Positions 1 through 10,559 of a stretch of 27,582 nucleotides of DNA are shown here, one piece after another. The stretch lies in NCBI GenBank assembly GCA_020650975.1, contig JAIPMN010012535.1, positions 1-27,582 on the forward strand, written 5' to 3'. The stretch is from Apostichopus californicus. Lineage: Eukaryota > Echinodermata > Holothuroidea > Aspidochirotida > Stichopodidae. The position numbers and the translations under genes are program-made. Numbering within the stretch: position 1 is the first letter of the stretch; each line of letters starts with the position of its first letter. The notes beneath the pieces are model-generated. The model did not search any database and was not told the DNA's origin. It worked only from the letters and a program-made list of their open reading frames with translations.

Positions 1-109
1 TTAGTGCTAATATAGATATAGTGCACTGGGCGGGAGAAGAGGGCAGCCCACAGCTTATTTATTTACTGATCGTGTTCCAATAACCAGGTTTTGTTCTAAA
101 GTAAGATAA
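1..109 (+). repeat. 109-bp exact direct repeat, left copy
   Basis: Bases 1-109 are identical to 5159-5267 in the same orientation. The left copy starts at the first base of the window, so it may extend further left. Its inner edge (109/110) is also where similarity between the two Ig genes ends. The sequence has no evident coding content. It could mark a duplication or insertion junction, be a dispersed repeat, or be an assembly edge artefact. Confidence 0.9.
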
Positions 110-512
110 GCAAAGCCACAGGATACTAAACATCAAGATTATGGTCTGAGTTGATAATTCAACTTGATCATTACACTCCCCGAATGGCTGTAACCACCGG
201 TCTGCTATTTTGAATTGTTGTTAAACTGACTTAACACAAAAAGTTAACCTATCTACACAGAAATGTACATATACACCTATTAGTTTATTGATAATTCCCC
301 AACTATATTACACATCCTGAAATATCCACTGCGACCAACCGTAGACAATGCAAGTGGACAAAGTAAAGATAATAAGTTCAGAAGAAATAGTTAACAATAT
401 TCCATTTGGTTGAAACATTCATGAACAATGCATTGTGGGCCTTTCACTAACCAAATGTCAACTGGATGCTCAGTCAGCAACTTAGACATAACTTAAAAAA
501 TAAAAGACAAAC

Positions 513-617
513 CTTTTCGATAAACAACAAGAAATACTATGGCAATAAGAAGTACAATAATAACTGCTGAAATAGCCACAATGATAGCAACTCTTGTTGT
601 TGAAGGAGGTTGATCAA
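513..617 (-). CDS. Exon 5 of minus-strand Ig gene: transmembrane segment
   Basis: 105 nt, phase 1-1, acceptor CACAG, donor GTTTGT. It begins VDQPPSTTR, followed by about 23 hydrophobic residues rich in I, V, L and A, and ends with VVYRK as a basic stop-transfer. It has no charged residue in the membrane of the kind expected for pairing with an ITAM adaptor. This is the last exon of the gene visible in the window. Confidence 0.85.
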
Positions 618-3600
618 CTGTGTACAAGAAAAATACAGAAATATTCAATGTGTCACTGATACAGTACAATATAACATTAATGTAAAGTTAACATGTGATT
701 GACAGCCTTGAATCTTTTTCAATATCACTGAGCTATTCAAACAACAAATCAAATGATTGAGATCTTTCTAAAGTACAAGCTAACGTAAAGAACTTAAAAC
801 CAAATTTTGAAATATATGAATGAAACTGAATGACATAAACATTCAAGATGCTCAATACCTGTTTCTTTTACATCTGCCATCATTCACCAGTTTCTGATGT
901 CAGTTTCAAAATACATAATGACAGCCTTAATGACTTTAATTAGGTCATTACTAGTAAAGAATAACGACACACTGTAAACCCAGAATAGCTTAACTGAGGC
1001 CAACAGGGCAAATGCAAATAACACTAATCTCATCTCTATAAACAGACTGGGCTGAAAAAACCCAAGTTATCATCATCTAAATACAACTAGATTATTAAAA
1101 CTTCAAGTTGATCACCAGTTGTGCAATATGCTTGAGTTACTGCCAGTAATTCAATTTTCTAATAAAGCAAATGTACAATCAGATGTACCACAACTAATCA
1201 GTAATCCAGCTTTCTTGCTTCTCACATATTTGCCCAAATTTAATTGAATATAAACTGTCCACACTAATACTTTTTCGTTATCAATCACTTTTAAGAAGCA
1301 ATTTTCTCTCATCACAAATGCACTGTCCTTGAAACAACACATATTTCAAATCATCAATCGATGGTATATCATTTTATACGAGCTATTGTCATGTAATTTT
1401 GCTAATAGGATTGCAAATTATTCCTTACCATGAAATGGTTCCAGTTTCTTTTCTTCTGATGTACCTGTTCCCACTTCATTAGATGCACTACATGAAACTA
1501 TCGCTGCATCGGTTGACGGTAATAACACTTCCTCCGCTTCTCGATAGAGGGAGGCATCCACCCATATTTTATAACCGCTCACTGCTGGATTTGCGTCACA
1601 GGCACAAATGACTCGAAACTGATTGCTTGCTTCATTGGTAACCAGTATTCTACAAGAAGGTGCATCTGTGAAAAAATTACAAAGCCATTAATTAATGTAC
1701 ACATAAAACACAACATTACAGACATGATGGTGCTCGTGTAGCAGAATGATAGCACCAGCACTTGAACAACATGCAAGTATGAGTACAAGGCTCTAAGGAG
1801 TATGAGTACTTGCTATTATTAAATACATATTCTAGATGCCAAAATACACAGAGTACTAGTACAAATCCACAATGCTGAGTAGAAGTACAGGTTAATATGC
1901 TAGAATATGAGTGCCAGTATGCGACTCACTAAAAGACTGCGGTAAAATCATTTGTTTCCCTCCAATATATTAATTACATTTTATAATGATATAAATACAA
2001 GTACAAGTACAACTGTGAGTACAAGGCTGTAAGGAGTATGGGTACTGAATATATATGGTACTTATTCTAGATTCCAAAATACCCAGAGTACTAGTACAAA
2101 TCTACAAGTACAGGTTACTATGCTAGAATATGAGTGCAAGTATGCGACTCACTACAACTCTGCGATAAAAACATTTGTTTCTCTCAAATATAGCAATTAC
2201 AATTTGCTTTCAATAGGTATAACAATAGAAACAAGATCATTAACTGCGGCATTTTCTTGTAGTGTTGAGTTTTTTCTAGACAATTAGGATGAGTTACCAA
2301 AAAAGGGATATTAAACCTTTACCCAGCCCTACCCCAAGCTTCAAAAGTTACAAATGACAAAAAAAATGTTTTTCTTTTAAAAGCATTTGGACTTCATTGT
2401 ATGTCTAACTGCCATCTGATGTCCTCCCAATATGGCACTATATCTACTCATATTAACCTATAAAAAGATCTATTTTTGCTGTTTCCTTGGAATTTGAAGC
2501 TTCTGGTTGGTGGTATCAAGAAACTAATTGACTAAGTGGATAATTAATGAATAAATATGGGAAATATACTTTTGAATCCAAATGTTTCATTGTCACATGC
2601 AGCTATTATTGGTGTATTACTTTTCCTGCCAAGCCTTTGATCATGATGATTTGTGATACTTCTGTTTGCAATTAACTAGAATATGACATCAACTCTAAAT
2701 ATTAACAAAGTTAACACCTGGTACAACCCCCCATCCACTGACAATACACATCATCAGCATGGTCTGGATTGCAGTTCCAATTATTCTTTAATTTCTATCA
2801 TAATTACTATTAACTCATCCTAACACCTGACATTAACACTAGTATGAACTAGCTAGCTTGGAATTATGTCCCATGGTATCACATGTCAGTACATCAAACT
2901 GGTCTGTAGTTTTATGTTCTGGTTAAATTATTCTCTCATCTATTTGATGTAGTTTTAAACTTATAATCACTTTTACACTCGCAACACTCAAAACCAAGGT
3001 GGACTGTTAGTTTTTGTCCGTCCCCTGGTAAAATAGACTTTATATTTGGTTTGCAGTTTAACCTATTTGATGTTATATCCCATATTGAGTATTAGGTACT
3101 TACACATGACATTTATACTAATAATAGTATGTTTGCTTGGTATGACCTCCTGTCCACTGGTAATACATGATAATGTTGCATCATCTCTGTTTGGTATGTA
3201 ATTTATCATACTGCTGATTATTCTCTCATCTTCTCTCGACATATCCGTAGTCACCCCTGCGGTCTTCTCCTCTCCGTTTACCTGCCATCTCAATGAGACT
3301 GTTGGCTTCCCTTCTGCAGCCACACACTGGATCTGAACTTCCTCGGTAAATACAACATTAATGGATTCATTCAGCTTGACCCCATCTTTCTTTAACATCA
3401 ACTGTGGAGGAACTGTGGGAATGGAATATAAGCAATAAACAAGGTAAAAAACAACTCCTATCAACCTAAGAGAACAGACCAACTTACTGTAGAGCATCAA
3501 CGGTACTATAGCTCAACTCTGGTAACTACTGCATAAACAAATACAGTATCTAATAGATGACACTTTAGCGCGGAAGACATCATTTCTGATCAGTTTGAGC

Positions 3601-5058
3601 TTTAAACTGATGGTAACTGCTAACTTTTTGCAAAATCTTCTTATTTTGGAGTAAAACATTTGTCTGATCAGGTTTCCCACATAACTGAGGTAACATCAAC
3701 TGTACAGTATCACTGACCCAGCTTCTTGTGGTCACTATGACCTGGTATCAATCACAATACTCCAAAGCCAAAGACATGATTTTCTAGTTTTGACCTCTTT
3801 GACCACAAATGACCTTTATGTGAAGAATTTAGTACAAACATTATGACCCACCATCTGCTAATTACTTTGACCAGTTTGATCAAAATAGCAACATAAACCT
3901 TGAGAGCTAGAAGTCCTCCTAGGAGGAGGCTTTAATGTTATAGCACACATACAGTACTTATGGAATAGAGATATAGGACTGTGATAAAAAGTACAGCATT
4001 CTAGTCCTGCAGTACCAGAATTAATTCCTTCTCTGGCACTAGATTTGTCACTTCTCAAGCTCGCAAGAACACGATGATGATTAAGTTGTTAATATCATAG
4101 CTACTTTTCTCCATTGCATTATATCTCAATGCATACATCTGGTTATTTCACCAACAGAATTCTGATATGGACTAAATAACCTTCTATTTTCTGAATTTCA
4201 CAGCACCAGTAGTTATCTTCATAATCTTTAACGTTTAAGCATCGAAAATGGTGGTAGCTGCTAACATCTATGATAGATCTCTCAGGACTTTTCCTCTTGG
4301 ATAAATTATCGAGTGGAAAGCCATCCCTATGATATTTGTTCGACTCCTCTGCCATATCAGAGAATAATATTTTAATTGTAGCTCACTGAAAATTAAAGGC
4401 ACTATCATAGATGACCTTACAAGAGATCACATGCTAATTAACTTGTCATCTTACTTTCTACCGTCACGTGGGCTTGTAATTTGTTGATGCCGTTTTCTTG
4501 ACAAGTATATATTCCATCTTCATTCACATTCTGTACTGTCAATACCATCTCATCCTGGTTCCCCTGACTATGTACCTGCAGCTCATATTGATTGCTGAAC
4601 TGTTCAAACACACCAAAACCTTTAGCGAATGATATGTCCCTTTGTGTTGATGTGCCAAACAGCCATATTGTTGCTGAAACATCTGTGACATAACATGTCA
4701 AGTTCACAGGGCTGCCCTGTACAATGTCTATAGGGAAAGGAAAGAAAGTCCTATATTAAATATTTTCATTTTTTTTAATCAATTTCTCTCATTTAAATTC
4801 AGTACTCACACAATGAAATGTTACTGAAACTTCATGTTACCAGCATTCACTTAAAATAATAACAGATGTACACAAATATGCATGCCACCTAATTATCTAA
4901 AGTTTAAGTCAAAACAACCTAATATGAAATTAATAATCAAGGAGATTAGAAGTAACTGTCTTTCACTAATTATTTTCTGGCATTAACCTACCCTTACACT
5001 CCACCAAACTATAAAGAGTTAGTAGTAATCCTACGGTGATCCTCTTGATTGGTGCCAT
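513..5058 (-). CDS. Transmembrane receptor with three Ig domains (partial at the 3' end)
   Basis: Type I membrane protein assembled from five exons: 5058-4998 (signal peptide), 4727-4455 (Ig1), 3412-3104 (Ig2), 1665-1429 (Ig3) and 617-513 (TM), giving 328 codons before an open phase-1 end. Every intron is GT-AG and phase 1, as is usual for Ig domains. Each Ig domain has its two core cysteines and a tryptophan. Ig2 reads like the C2-set_2 type of nephrin/nectin/CADM relatives. The role is presumably cell-surface recognition or adhesion; ligand and signalling are unknown. The cytoplasmic exons would lie left of the window, or are missing if the 109-bp repeat marks a true break. It is the head-to-head partner of the gene at 11291-27161. 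The domain plan is well supported; orthology to a named gene is not established. Confidence 0.85.
618..1428 (-). other. Ig3-TM intron of minus-strand gene
   Basis: GT-AG intron. It aligns in the opposite orientation with the plus-gene intron at 18121-18947 over its whole length. I see no independent gene or element in it. Confidence 0.7.
1429..1665 (-). CDS. Exon 4 of minus-strand Ig gene: Ig3 (membrane-proximal)
   Basis: 237 nt, phase 1-1, acceptor TTTCACAG, donor GTAAGG. Motifs in order: APSC, VICACDANP, the core tryptophan in YKIWVD, and AIVSCSASNEVG. Besides the core cysteines there are two extra ones, in APSC and CAC, which could form a second disulfide. No N-glycosylation sequon is present here, unlike the plus-strand copy. 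The domain differs from its partner at 12 of about 80 residues. Confidence 0.87.
1666..3103 (-). other. Ig2-Ig3 intron of minus-strand gene, with an internal duplicated TAC-rich block
   Basis: GT-AG intron aligned in the opposite orientation with 16493-17883. From about 1790 to 2200 it carries two copies of a block rich in GTACTTGT/AGTACTAGTAC words (period about 236 bp in the plus-gene copy). The block is doubled in both genes, so the doubling is older than the copying of the module. Confidence 0.65.
3104..3412 (-). CDS. Exon 3 of minus-strand Ig gene: Ig2 (C2-set_2-like)
   Basis: 309 nt, phase 1-1, acceptor CCCACAG, donor GTAAGT. It begins with (I)PPQLMLKKDG, has the first cysteine in VQIQC, GKP and the tryptophan in LRWQVNG, and the second cysteine in DDATLSC. 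This pattern is typical of the CD80/nephrin-like C2 class. One sequon (NES) is present. It differs from the plus-strand copy at 5 of about 102 residues: K/E, T/S, R/S, R/K and I/N. Confidence 0.88.
3413..4454 (-). other. Ig1-Ig2 intron of minus-strand gene
   Basis: Only about the last 30 bp next to Ig2 match the plus gene; the rest has no counterpart there. It contains the Ig relic at 4152-4385. I see no transposon ends in the remainder. Confidence 0.65.
4152..4385 (-). pseudogene. Frameshifted Ig-like exon relic in the Ig1-Ig2 intron
   Basis: A TTTTCAG acceptor-like site precedes 4385. In one frame a stretch with YSLIWQRS resembles the C-strand of a V-like Ig domain, then hits a TAG near 4285. 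In another frame, the downstream part reads LNVKDYEDNYWCCEI followed by alternating hydrophobic residues (VHIRILLV), like F and G strands. Together they look like one Ig domain broken by a frameshift and lacking the first core cysteine. A weak donor follows 4152. It could be a dead alternative Ig1 exon. Similarity is by pattern only, so confidence is moderate to low. Confidence 0.35.
4455..4727 (-). CDS. Exon 2 of minus-strand Ig gene: membrane-distal Ig1 (V/I-like)
   Basis: 273 nt, phase 1-1, with a CTATAG acceptor and GTAAGA donor. It has a cysteine in NLTC (also an N-glycosylation sequon), the core tryptophan in TIWLF, and the F-strand EDGIYTC. It ends VTVE before the splice. The plus-strand counterpart shares little beyond the Ig framework and a YxCQE motif, so this is the divergent part of the receptor. 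If the donor is not used, translation stops after ESKMTS, giving a possible one-domain secreted form. Confidence 0.8.
4728..4997 (-). other. Intron 1 of minus-strand gene
   Basis: Short 270-bp GT-AG intron, phase 1, AT-rich. It shows no similarity to the much longer intron 1 of the plus gene. Confidence 0.65.
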
Positions 5059-5079
5059 GTTTCATGTTGATCATTATCC
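4998..5079 (-). CDS. Exon 1 of minus-strand Ig gene: 5' UTR end and signal peptide
   Basis: A TTTTGCAG acceptor precedes 5079 and the chosen ATG is at 5058, in good Kozak context (A at -3, G at +4). It encodes 20 residues: a short basic start (MAPIKR), a leucine-rich core and LVE before a GTAAGG donor, ending in phase 1. Two upstream ATGs in this exon share another frame that stops after 22 codons, so they form a short upstream ORF overlapping the start. This could lower translation if the exon is transcribed as drawn. The acceptor implies a further 5' non-coding exon, not identified. Confidence 0.7.
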
Positions 5080-5158
5080 CTGCAAAAGATGAAATATGCA
5101 GATTAATGATTTTTGCTGCTAAAACTTGGCAATCCTTACTGAGGGAAAATATTAAATA

Positions 5159-5267
5159 TTAGTGCTAATATAGATATAGTGCACTGGGCGGGAGAAGAGG
5201 GCAGCCCACAGCTTATTTATTTACTGATCGTGTTCCAATAACCAGGTTTTGTTCTAAAGTAAGATAA
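5159..5267 (+). repeat. 109-bp exact direct repeat, right copy
   Basis: Identical to 1-109. It lies 80 bp upstream of the first visible exon of the minus-strand gene, so the two copies bracket that gene exactly. It may fall within that gene's promoter or an upstream intron. Confidence 0.9.
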
Positions 5268-5601
5268 ACTGGACATACTCTTTATCTGCATAATGTTGTT
5301 GGGCATAGCATTCTAGTGTTCAATGGCAGTGATTGTATTGGCTACCCTTGGTATACTGTGCCTGTGAACAACACCCAGTCTGCTGAAATTCAAATTCAGA
5401 TACTTTGGAATAGTGACATTAAAAATCTTAAAAACTAAATTTAGTTTTCCAGGTGAAGCAAGAGTTTGCTGTCAACCAACCACTTTCACTCTTTACACAA
5501 CCTGTTGTTGTATCGGATACAATTAGTGCACTGTAGTCAGCATAAAGGCATATATCATTTCACACTTATTGGCATATATCTTTAACAATGCAGTTCTCGA
5601 G

Positions 5602-5680
5602 AAACAGAAGGGCCCCAAAAATACTGCCTGCAGTACTCCAAACAGAAGGGGCCCAAAAATACTGCCCTGAGATACTTAAA
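5602..5680 (+). repeat. 38-bp tandem unit, two copies, inverted relative to 8170-8268
   Basis: Two units with AAACAGAAGG starting at 5602 and 5640 (period 38), each containing a GGGGCC-type core and AAAAATACTG. The same unit occurs twice in reverse complement at about 8170-8268, also with period 38. This is a small dispersed satellite family with no coding role visible. Confidence 0.7.
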
Positions 5681-5900
5681 GGCATTGAAGACTCGCCCCA
5701 AACCGCATGCAACCATCTGAAAAAGTTAACTTTCCGTTGCTTACAAGTGACGTTTTGTTCTGTCGCTACAAAATGCAGACAGTAATGAAACGTGATACCT
5801 TGTTATCTTATATATAGACCTGAGATGTCCATCGCTGCCATTTACACTGTGTTGTCGATATTGACCATAGCTGCATGTACTGACTGTGCACTAGTGTCTA

Positions 5901-6052
5901 ATTACCAAACGGTAGCAAGCTGAGTGTGTATTTTCTGGGACAAATGGTTGTGTCTAACACTTCTGTTACACCTCATTCGAAACTAGGTCAGATTACCGGC
6001 AGGAGACGTTTCTTTGTCTTCACACTTTGTCTGAGTCTTCACACCCTTTAAG
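5901..6052 (+). repeat. Dispersed direct repeat, copy 1
   Basis: Matches 7719-7857 in the same orientation. Shared words include GGTAGCAAGCTG, TCGAAACTAGGTCAGATTAC and GAGTCTTCACACCCTTTAA, with several substitutions and small indels. Possibly two fragments of the same unidentified mobile element. Confidence 0.7.
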
Positions 6053-6625
6053 GATTTGATCAATGATATCTATCAAGGAAATATCCAAATCACTCAACTG
6101 TATGCATTTTGTATGTGTAGTTCCTCAGAAATGTAATGATCTCAAAATAATTATTGTTCTGTTGTAATTGAGCAGAATTTGACCACAAAATGGCTGCCGT
6201 AAATTTCATAATTTAAAATGAAAGTCGAACTACGACATATCACAAAAGTTTGTGTTTAGATATGAAATGAACCAAACACTGATTATCTGTAACTAATTTA
6301 CCCTTATTACAATAAACTTATTCTAACGCAATCACTACATTATAGGCTATACTACGGTCATGACATTAGCTAGGCATCGACAATGTACTTAGTCTAATGA
6401 ACAGTTACTGTGTTAGCCTAAGAACAAAGTTAGCTAGCCTCGCTTAGCCCTGACAGTCATACATGTAAATTACCCAGGTGCCGTACCTGTAGGTAGTAGT
6501 AAATAGCTGTTGTTGTAATGGAACTGGCAAAGGAATGTGCTCAAATTGGAGTATATCCGGCAAAAAGTGTATTGTCATTCTCAAAAAGCCCGGTGTGTGT
6601 GTGTAGTCTGTAATAGCTCCCAAAG

Positions 6626-6902
6626 TATGGAACGCCAAAAGGACCACGGTGACATGTACCTACTACTAACTTGAAGTGTACTACTACTACTTCGAAGTGT
6701 ACTACATCTAAAATGAAAGTAGTACGTGACATTTTAGATATAGTACACTTCGAATTAGTAGTAGTATGCGACATTTAAGATGTAGTACACTTCAAATTAG
6801 TAGTAGTATGGACACTTCGAAGTTTGGACACCTAAGCCTTAAAACACCCCAAAACTAGATCTTCTGGTATAAATAACCTGAAAATCCTTTTGGCGTTCCA
6901 TA
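6626..6902. mobile_element. 277-bp TIR element (MITE-like) with hairpin-forming interior
   Basis: Perfect 18-bp terminal inverted repeats, TATGGAACGCCAAAAGGA at 6626-6643 and its complement at 6885-6902. If the outer TA is the target duplication, it would fit a Tc1/mariner-type non-autonomous element. The interior carries three related stretches with TAGTAGTAG and GTACACTTCGAA. Two of them (about 6681-6714 and 6731-6766) are inverted and could fold into a long hairpin. There is no transposase. Confidence 0.7.
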
Positions 6903-7718
6903 GGTCTCGCCATGATGAACCCCGTGCACGGTAATCGGGGATTTCCCTTCTGTAACTGTAATTCTATGCCTATAGGCGTTGTAAAATTCGTAAATCTTGG
7001 GGAAATATTTCAAATCTACAGGACCTTATTATCCACAGTGATCTCTTCACGCAATGCAAAATCAATTGACTTGTTTTTGGTCATCCGTTACTCCGCCAAC
7101 ACACCACCAACGTTTGGCTAAAGCCGAATAATTTCCACGTAAGTCTTTGTCAATTCTAGCAAGGCTTGTTCCTAGCATAGGCCTAACCGCGTTCAAAAAA
7201 ACTTACACAGATTGTTCATACGAGTGTAACGCATATGGCCAGCTAATGCCAAGCCCATAATAAATTAGCACAGACTTAGCGTAGTGCTTACGATATTATC
7301 ATTTCGGGTAAAAAGTTCGAGATAAGCACCGTATGTGACTTGATTCCAACAATATGTAGCCTTCATGCACCTACACATTAGTATAGTAAATTGGCTCCAT
7401 AATTGACACACCTTCTCAATTGACGCACCTTCAAGCAACTATATATACAGCAGGCAACCTAAACTTTTTTTCAACAAAGCAGAGTTACATACTTAATGGG
7501 TTTTAATCCACCCCCCCCCCCAGGTTTTACGTATACATGTTTGACATTTGGAAAACTTACTCCCTAAAAATAACCAAATTTATCTCAACATAATACCACT
7601 GCTCTCTGGGACATGAGCTTAATTAAGAGTCTCAAAGCATTTATAGCAAAGTGCATCCCGCAGAGTCAATGGATGTATACTAACAGTTAGCTTTTCGCCG
7701 TACAGTATTTTTCATTTC

Positions 7719-7857
7719 ATTACCGACGGTAGCAAGCTGTGTTTGTATTTTCTGGGTTTGATGGTGGTGTCTAACACTTCTGGTACACCTCATTCGAAAC
7801 TAGGTCAGATTACCGGCATTAGACATTTCTTTTTGCGCGAGTCTTCACACCCTTTAA
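7719..7857 (+). repeat. Dispersed direct repeat, copy 2
   Basis: Second copy of the sequence at 5901-6052. After about 7857 the copies diverge, although ATCAATGAT-type words appear again further on, suggesting an indel. An open reading frame of 94 codons crosses it, but I do not recognise the protein. Confidence 0.7.
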
Positions 7858-8169
7858 ATAATATGAACGAATTTATGTACTTACTTTTCTGTAACATAGC
7901 CAAAATGTCTGGGCTACCAAAATCAATGATTTCTTTACAAACATTTCCATACCTTGTCAGAGGCCTGTCTCAATCCACTGGCAAACTTGAAACTGATTCT
8001 GATGCCTTCAAGAATTATTTAAACTAGAAGGGTATTTTTCCTCATTTTTTGTTCAAACTGTCAAGGGTACCAAGGGTTTATAAATGATGGGCAAGATCAA
8101 CTGACTCACATAACTAATTATCTATCCATTTGACACTAGTTTAGTTCCTACTGATTTCAAATCCATGCC

Positions 8170-8268
8170 TGACATGTGTATTGCAGGGCAGTATTCTTGG
8201 GCCCCTTCTGTTTGAAGTACCGCAGGTCAGTATTTTTTGGCCCCTTTTGTTTGGAGTACCCCAGGTTG
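8170..8268 (-). repeat. 38-bp tandem unit, two copies, inverted partner of 5602-5680
   Basis: Two reverse-complement units of the 38-bp family, with CAGTATT words spaced 38 bp apart. The copies differ from each other at several bases. They could pair with the units near 5.6 kb. Confidence 0.7.
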
Positions 8269-8746
8269 TGAAAAAAAATAGCTGTACACGTGAAAACCTG
8301 AGAGAGCAAACTGGCCTTGTGTGTGTTGTTAATGTTATTACGGTACTTTCTAGAACGACCATTTGCGTCTTTTAGGGTCAACATACTTTCACACAGGATT
8401 TCACCATGCCATTGATCGATGTACATGACATACGGGTGATATATGTCGCAAATATAAACTGAGAAAACGAATTGACGACACTATCATGAGTTCATGACTA
8501 TTGGCCTACTACTATAATTATGTTGAACACATTATTCATGCCCAAAACATCGTTAATTCTCTGTTCTTTATTGATAGTTTGCAGTACATTACTCAGTTCT
8601 TTACATATTTTTAAATAATTTTCATGTTTAAAAATGTATTTGAATTTTTTTTTTAAATTTTCCGTTTACACGGTTTGTGATTTTCTAAACGGATAGTGCA
8701 TTTGCGGCCGGTTAAACGGTTAACTGTTTAAACGGTCACACCCTTA

Positions 8747-8870
8747 GTAGGAGTATTTCATTATCAAGTACAGTATGTAGGAGTATTTCATTATCATATA
8801 TGTAGGAGTATTTCATTATCAAGTATGTAGGAGTATTTCATTATCAAGTATGTAGGAGTATTTCATTATC
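8747..8870 (+). repeat. 25-bp minisatellite, five copies
   Basis: Five copies of TAGGAGTATTTCATTATC separated by short variable linkers (AAGTATG, AAGTACAGTATG, ATATATG). The last three copies are almost identical. No function is evident. Confidence 0.85.
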
Positions 8871-10146
8871 TTGCTCTCATTGCATTCATTATCCACATTT
8901 GACATGACAAATTATTGTGCAATACATTTTATAAATTAATATTTAAGCTCTTGAAATATATCTAGAACGAGCTGTCGAGATGCAAACTGGATAAATGTTC
9001 CAATCACTTTGTCTGTCCTACTGTATATATTTTTGTTTGTTTTAAATTTTGATTTCGGTATCCCTTTAAGTTGCAACAGCAATTCAGTTGAGAAAACTGA
9101 ATATCTAGCATTTTATATGACTGACAACTGGCAGTAAATTGATATATCTGCTCATTGAAAGAAGTAAGTTTCCCACAATTCTTTATTAAAGTTTTAAATA
9201 TTTTATTCTTTGAAGTTGATTATTGCTCCAATTACTTTTTCATTAATGTTCAGTTTATACTAAATTCAAATCAAAGTATCGACTTGAGCAAGCTGTTTAT
9301 TTACAACTATTAGTAGCAAGTTAACTGTGCAAATAATATGGAGTACGTACAGGTGTGAATAGTGTTAGTTCCAGCCTTGCAGACAATGGTTGCGCTAATA
9401 TGCAATGACCAGTTTTGTAACAAAATTATGTTCCTGATGTATGCAGCTCATGATTGGGGGGTGCGGACTGGGGGAGTGGGGATTTTAATTGCTTTGTAAT
9501 TTCCTTTTTCAGCTTTCAAAAGGGCACTAAGGCAGTTTTCCAAAATTTGGAAGGTCAACAACCCTTAAAGAAAACATTTTAATTGTTTGTAAACAGTAAA
9601 TATTTCTGTATAGCTTTATGTTTCCTGCTGCTTAGCTTTTATCCGGCACAAATATTTCTGGAAAATTTTGAGGTCCTTGTTGACACTTGATTAAAGGGAC
9701 AAAGCAGTTGTTGCCATGGTAAGGGATGAATGTAAGGGCATTATGGCAAGTAAAGGGGCACCAATAGCGATTGAAAATATCACGTTTTGCATTTGACTTA
9801 CAAACAAGAGACAGGCAGCATAGCTTGCATCAAAAATGAAACCTCATTCACTTTTGGTACCTGCTTCAACGATTTTAAAGTATTGTTAAGTATTGAACAA
9901 GAGAAAGCCGTAGTAGCTCAAGTTTATTCAGTTTGACTCTTTAACTGTTTTCCCCTCTTTTTTCTTCAACAGATGAATTGATTGCTAATCACAGACATAC
10001 ATTTAATCATTGAAACTCAGTGAAACGCTGTTATCAAGGAAATGGATTTGATAAACTTCAACCTTGTAAGTCTTTATCCTGTAACGGGCATGTGTAGATG
10101 TACACTTGCTAGTACTAGAACATCTAACAAAGGAAAAAAGGTGCAA
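8871..10146. other. Intergenic stretch, part 3
   Basis: AT-rich with no gene recognised. A short G-rich patch lies at about 9456-9480. I see no TIRs or splice-bounded open frames here, although a 5' non-coding exon of the plus-strand gene could be present undetected. Confidence 0.4.
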
Positions 10147-10165
10147 TTTTACACACTTTAATATG

Positions 10166-10559
10166 CAGAAGGACATGACTAACTTTTCCTCTGTCTCCCC
10201 CTTCCCCCCTTGTTCCCTCTCCCCCCCCCCATCACTCCTCTTCTCACAGCTCTCTTCCACCCCGTTTTTTTTTCTTCTCAAACACCTTTCTGTCTTTTTC
10301 CTCCTCCAGTTTATTCCCTACCCCGTTCCTTTAATCCTCCCTTTGTCCCTCCACTGTTTATCTCCTACCTCTCCTCTTCCCCTGCTGTTTCTTCTTTCCA
10401 TCCCTTGTCTACTAATCCCCTTACATGTATCTCATTGTGTTCACCGTGCTCATTAACCTGCCTGTATTCTGTGCATGTTTTTGTCCCTTCTGTTACTGTT
10501 ACTTGTCATTTAGCCTCTGAAGAAGATCCTGCTAGGATCGAAACGTCAGGCCAACTTAC
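10166..10559 (+). mobile_element. Candidate pyrimidine-rich retroelement flanked by 19-bp direct repeats
   Basis: TTTTACACACTTTAATATG occurs at 10147-10165 and again at 10560-10578, as a target-site duplication would. Between them lies a long C/T-rich tract (about 10180-10440), then at 10517-10543 CTGAAGA, a perfect stem GATCCT/AGGATC and GAAA. This resembles the hammerhead-ribozyme core found in Penelope-like elements. No reverse transcriptase is visible, so it would be non-autonomous. Open frames in the tract are low-complexity. The assignment is tentative. Confidence 0.45.

Larger units (their letters stand above)
110..3442 (-). repeat. Inverted-repeat arm A: constant module of the minus-strand Ig gene
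   Basis: Read on the minus strand, this segment matches 16156-19446 on the plus strand through three coding exons and all intervening intron sequence, with scattered substitutions and indels. The match begins about 30 bp upstream of the Ig2 exon and ends next to the 109-bp repeat. By hand count the exons differ at 13/309 (Ig2), 21/237 (Ig3) and 8/105 (TM) bases. Arm ends are approximate because they were found by eye. Confidence 0.85.
5268..6625. other. Intergenic stretch between the head-to-head genes, part 1
   Basis: No convincing coding region. It holds one pair of 38-bp repeat units (about 5602-5680) and the left copy of a dispersed repeat (5901-6052). Any promoter for the minus-strand gene should be here or beyond, but I see no clear core-promoter motif. 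Confidence 0.5.
6903..8746. other. Intergenic stretch, part 2
   Basis: No recognisable gene. Contents seen: a C run at about 7511-7520, the second dispersed repeat copy (7719-7857), the inverted 38-bp units (about 8170-8268) and a near-palindromic GGTTAAACGGTTAACTG stretch close to 8710 that resembles transposon-end sequence. The open frame at 7743-8027 overlaps the repeat and is likely a mobile-element remnant. Confidence 0.5.

Noticed and set aside
5588..5785. 65-codon plus-strand frame
   Set aside because: Its start is made of the 38-bp tandem units and the rest has no recognisable features.
7034..7062. CACAGTG heptamer as a V(D)J-type recombination signal (also at 19778 and about 21806)
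   Set aside because: No matching nonamer at 12 or 23 bp spacing was seen at the sites examined, and none flanks the Ig1 exons.
7743..8027. 94-codon plus-strand frame as a gene
   Set aside because: It overlaps a dispersed repeat, and its other copy at 5.9 kb is not open over the same length. I do not recognise the product.
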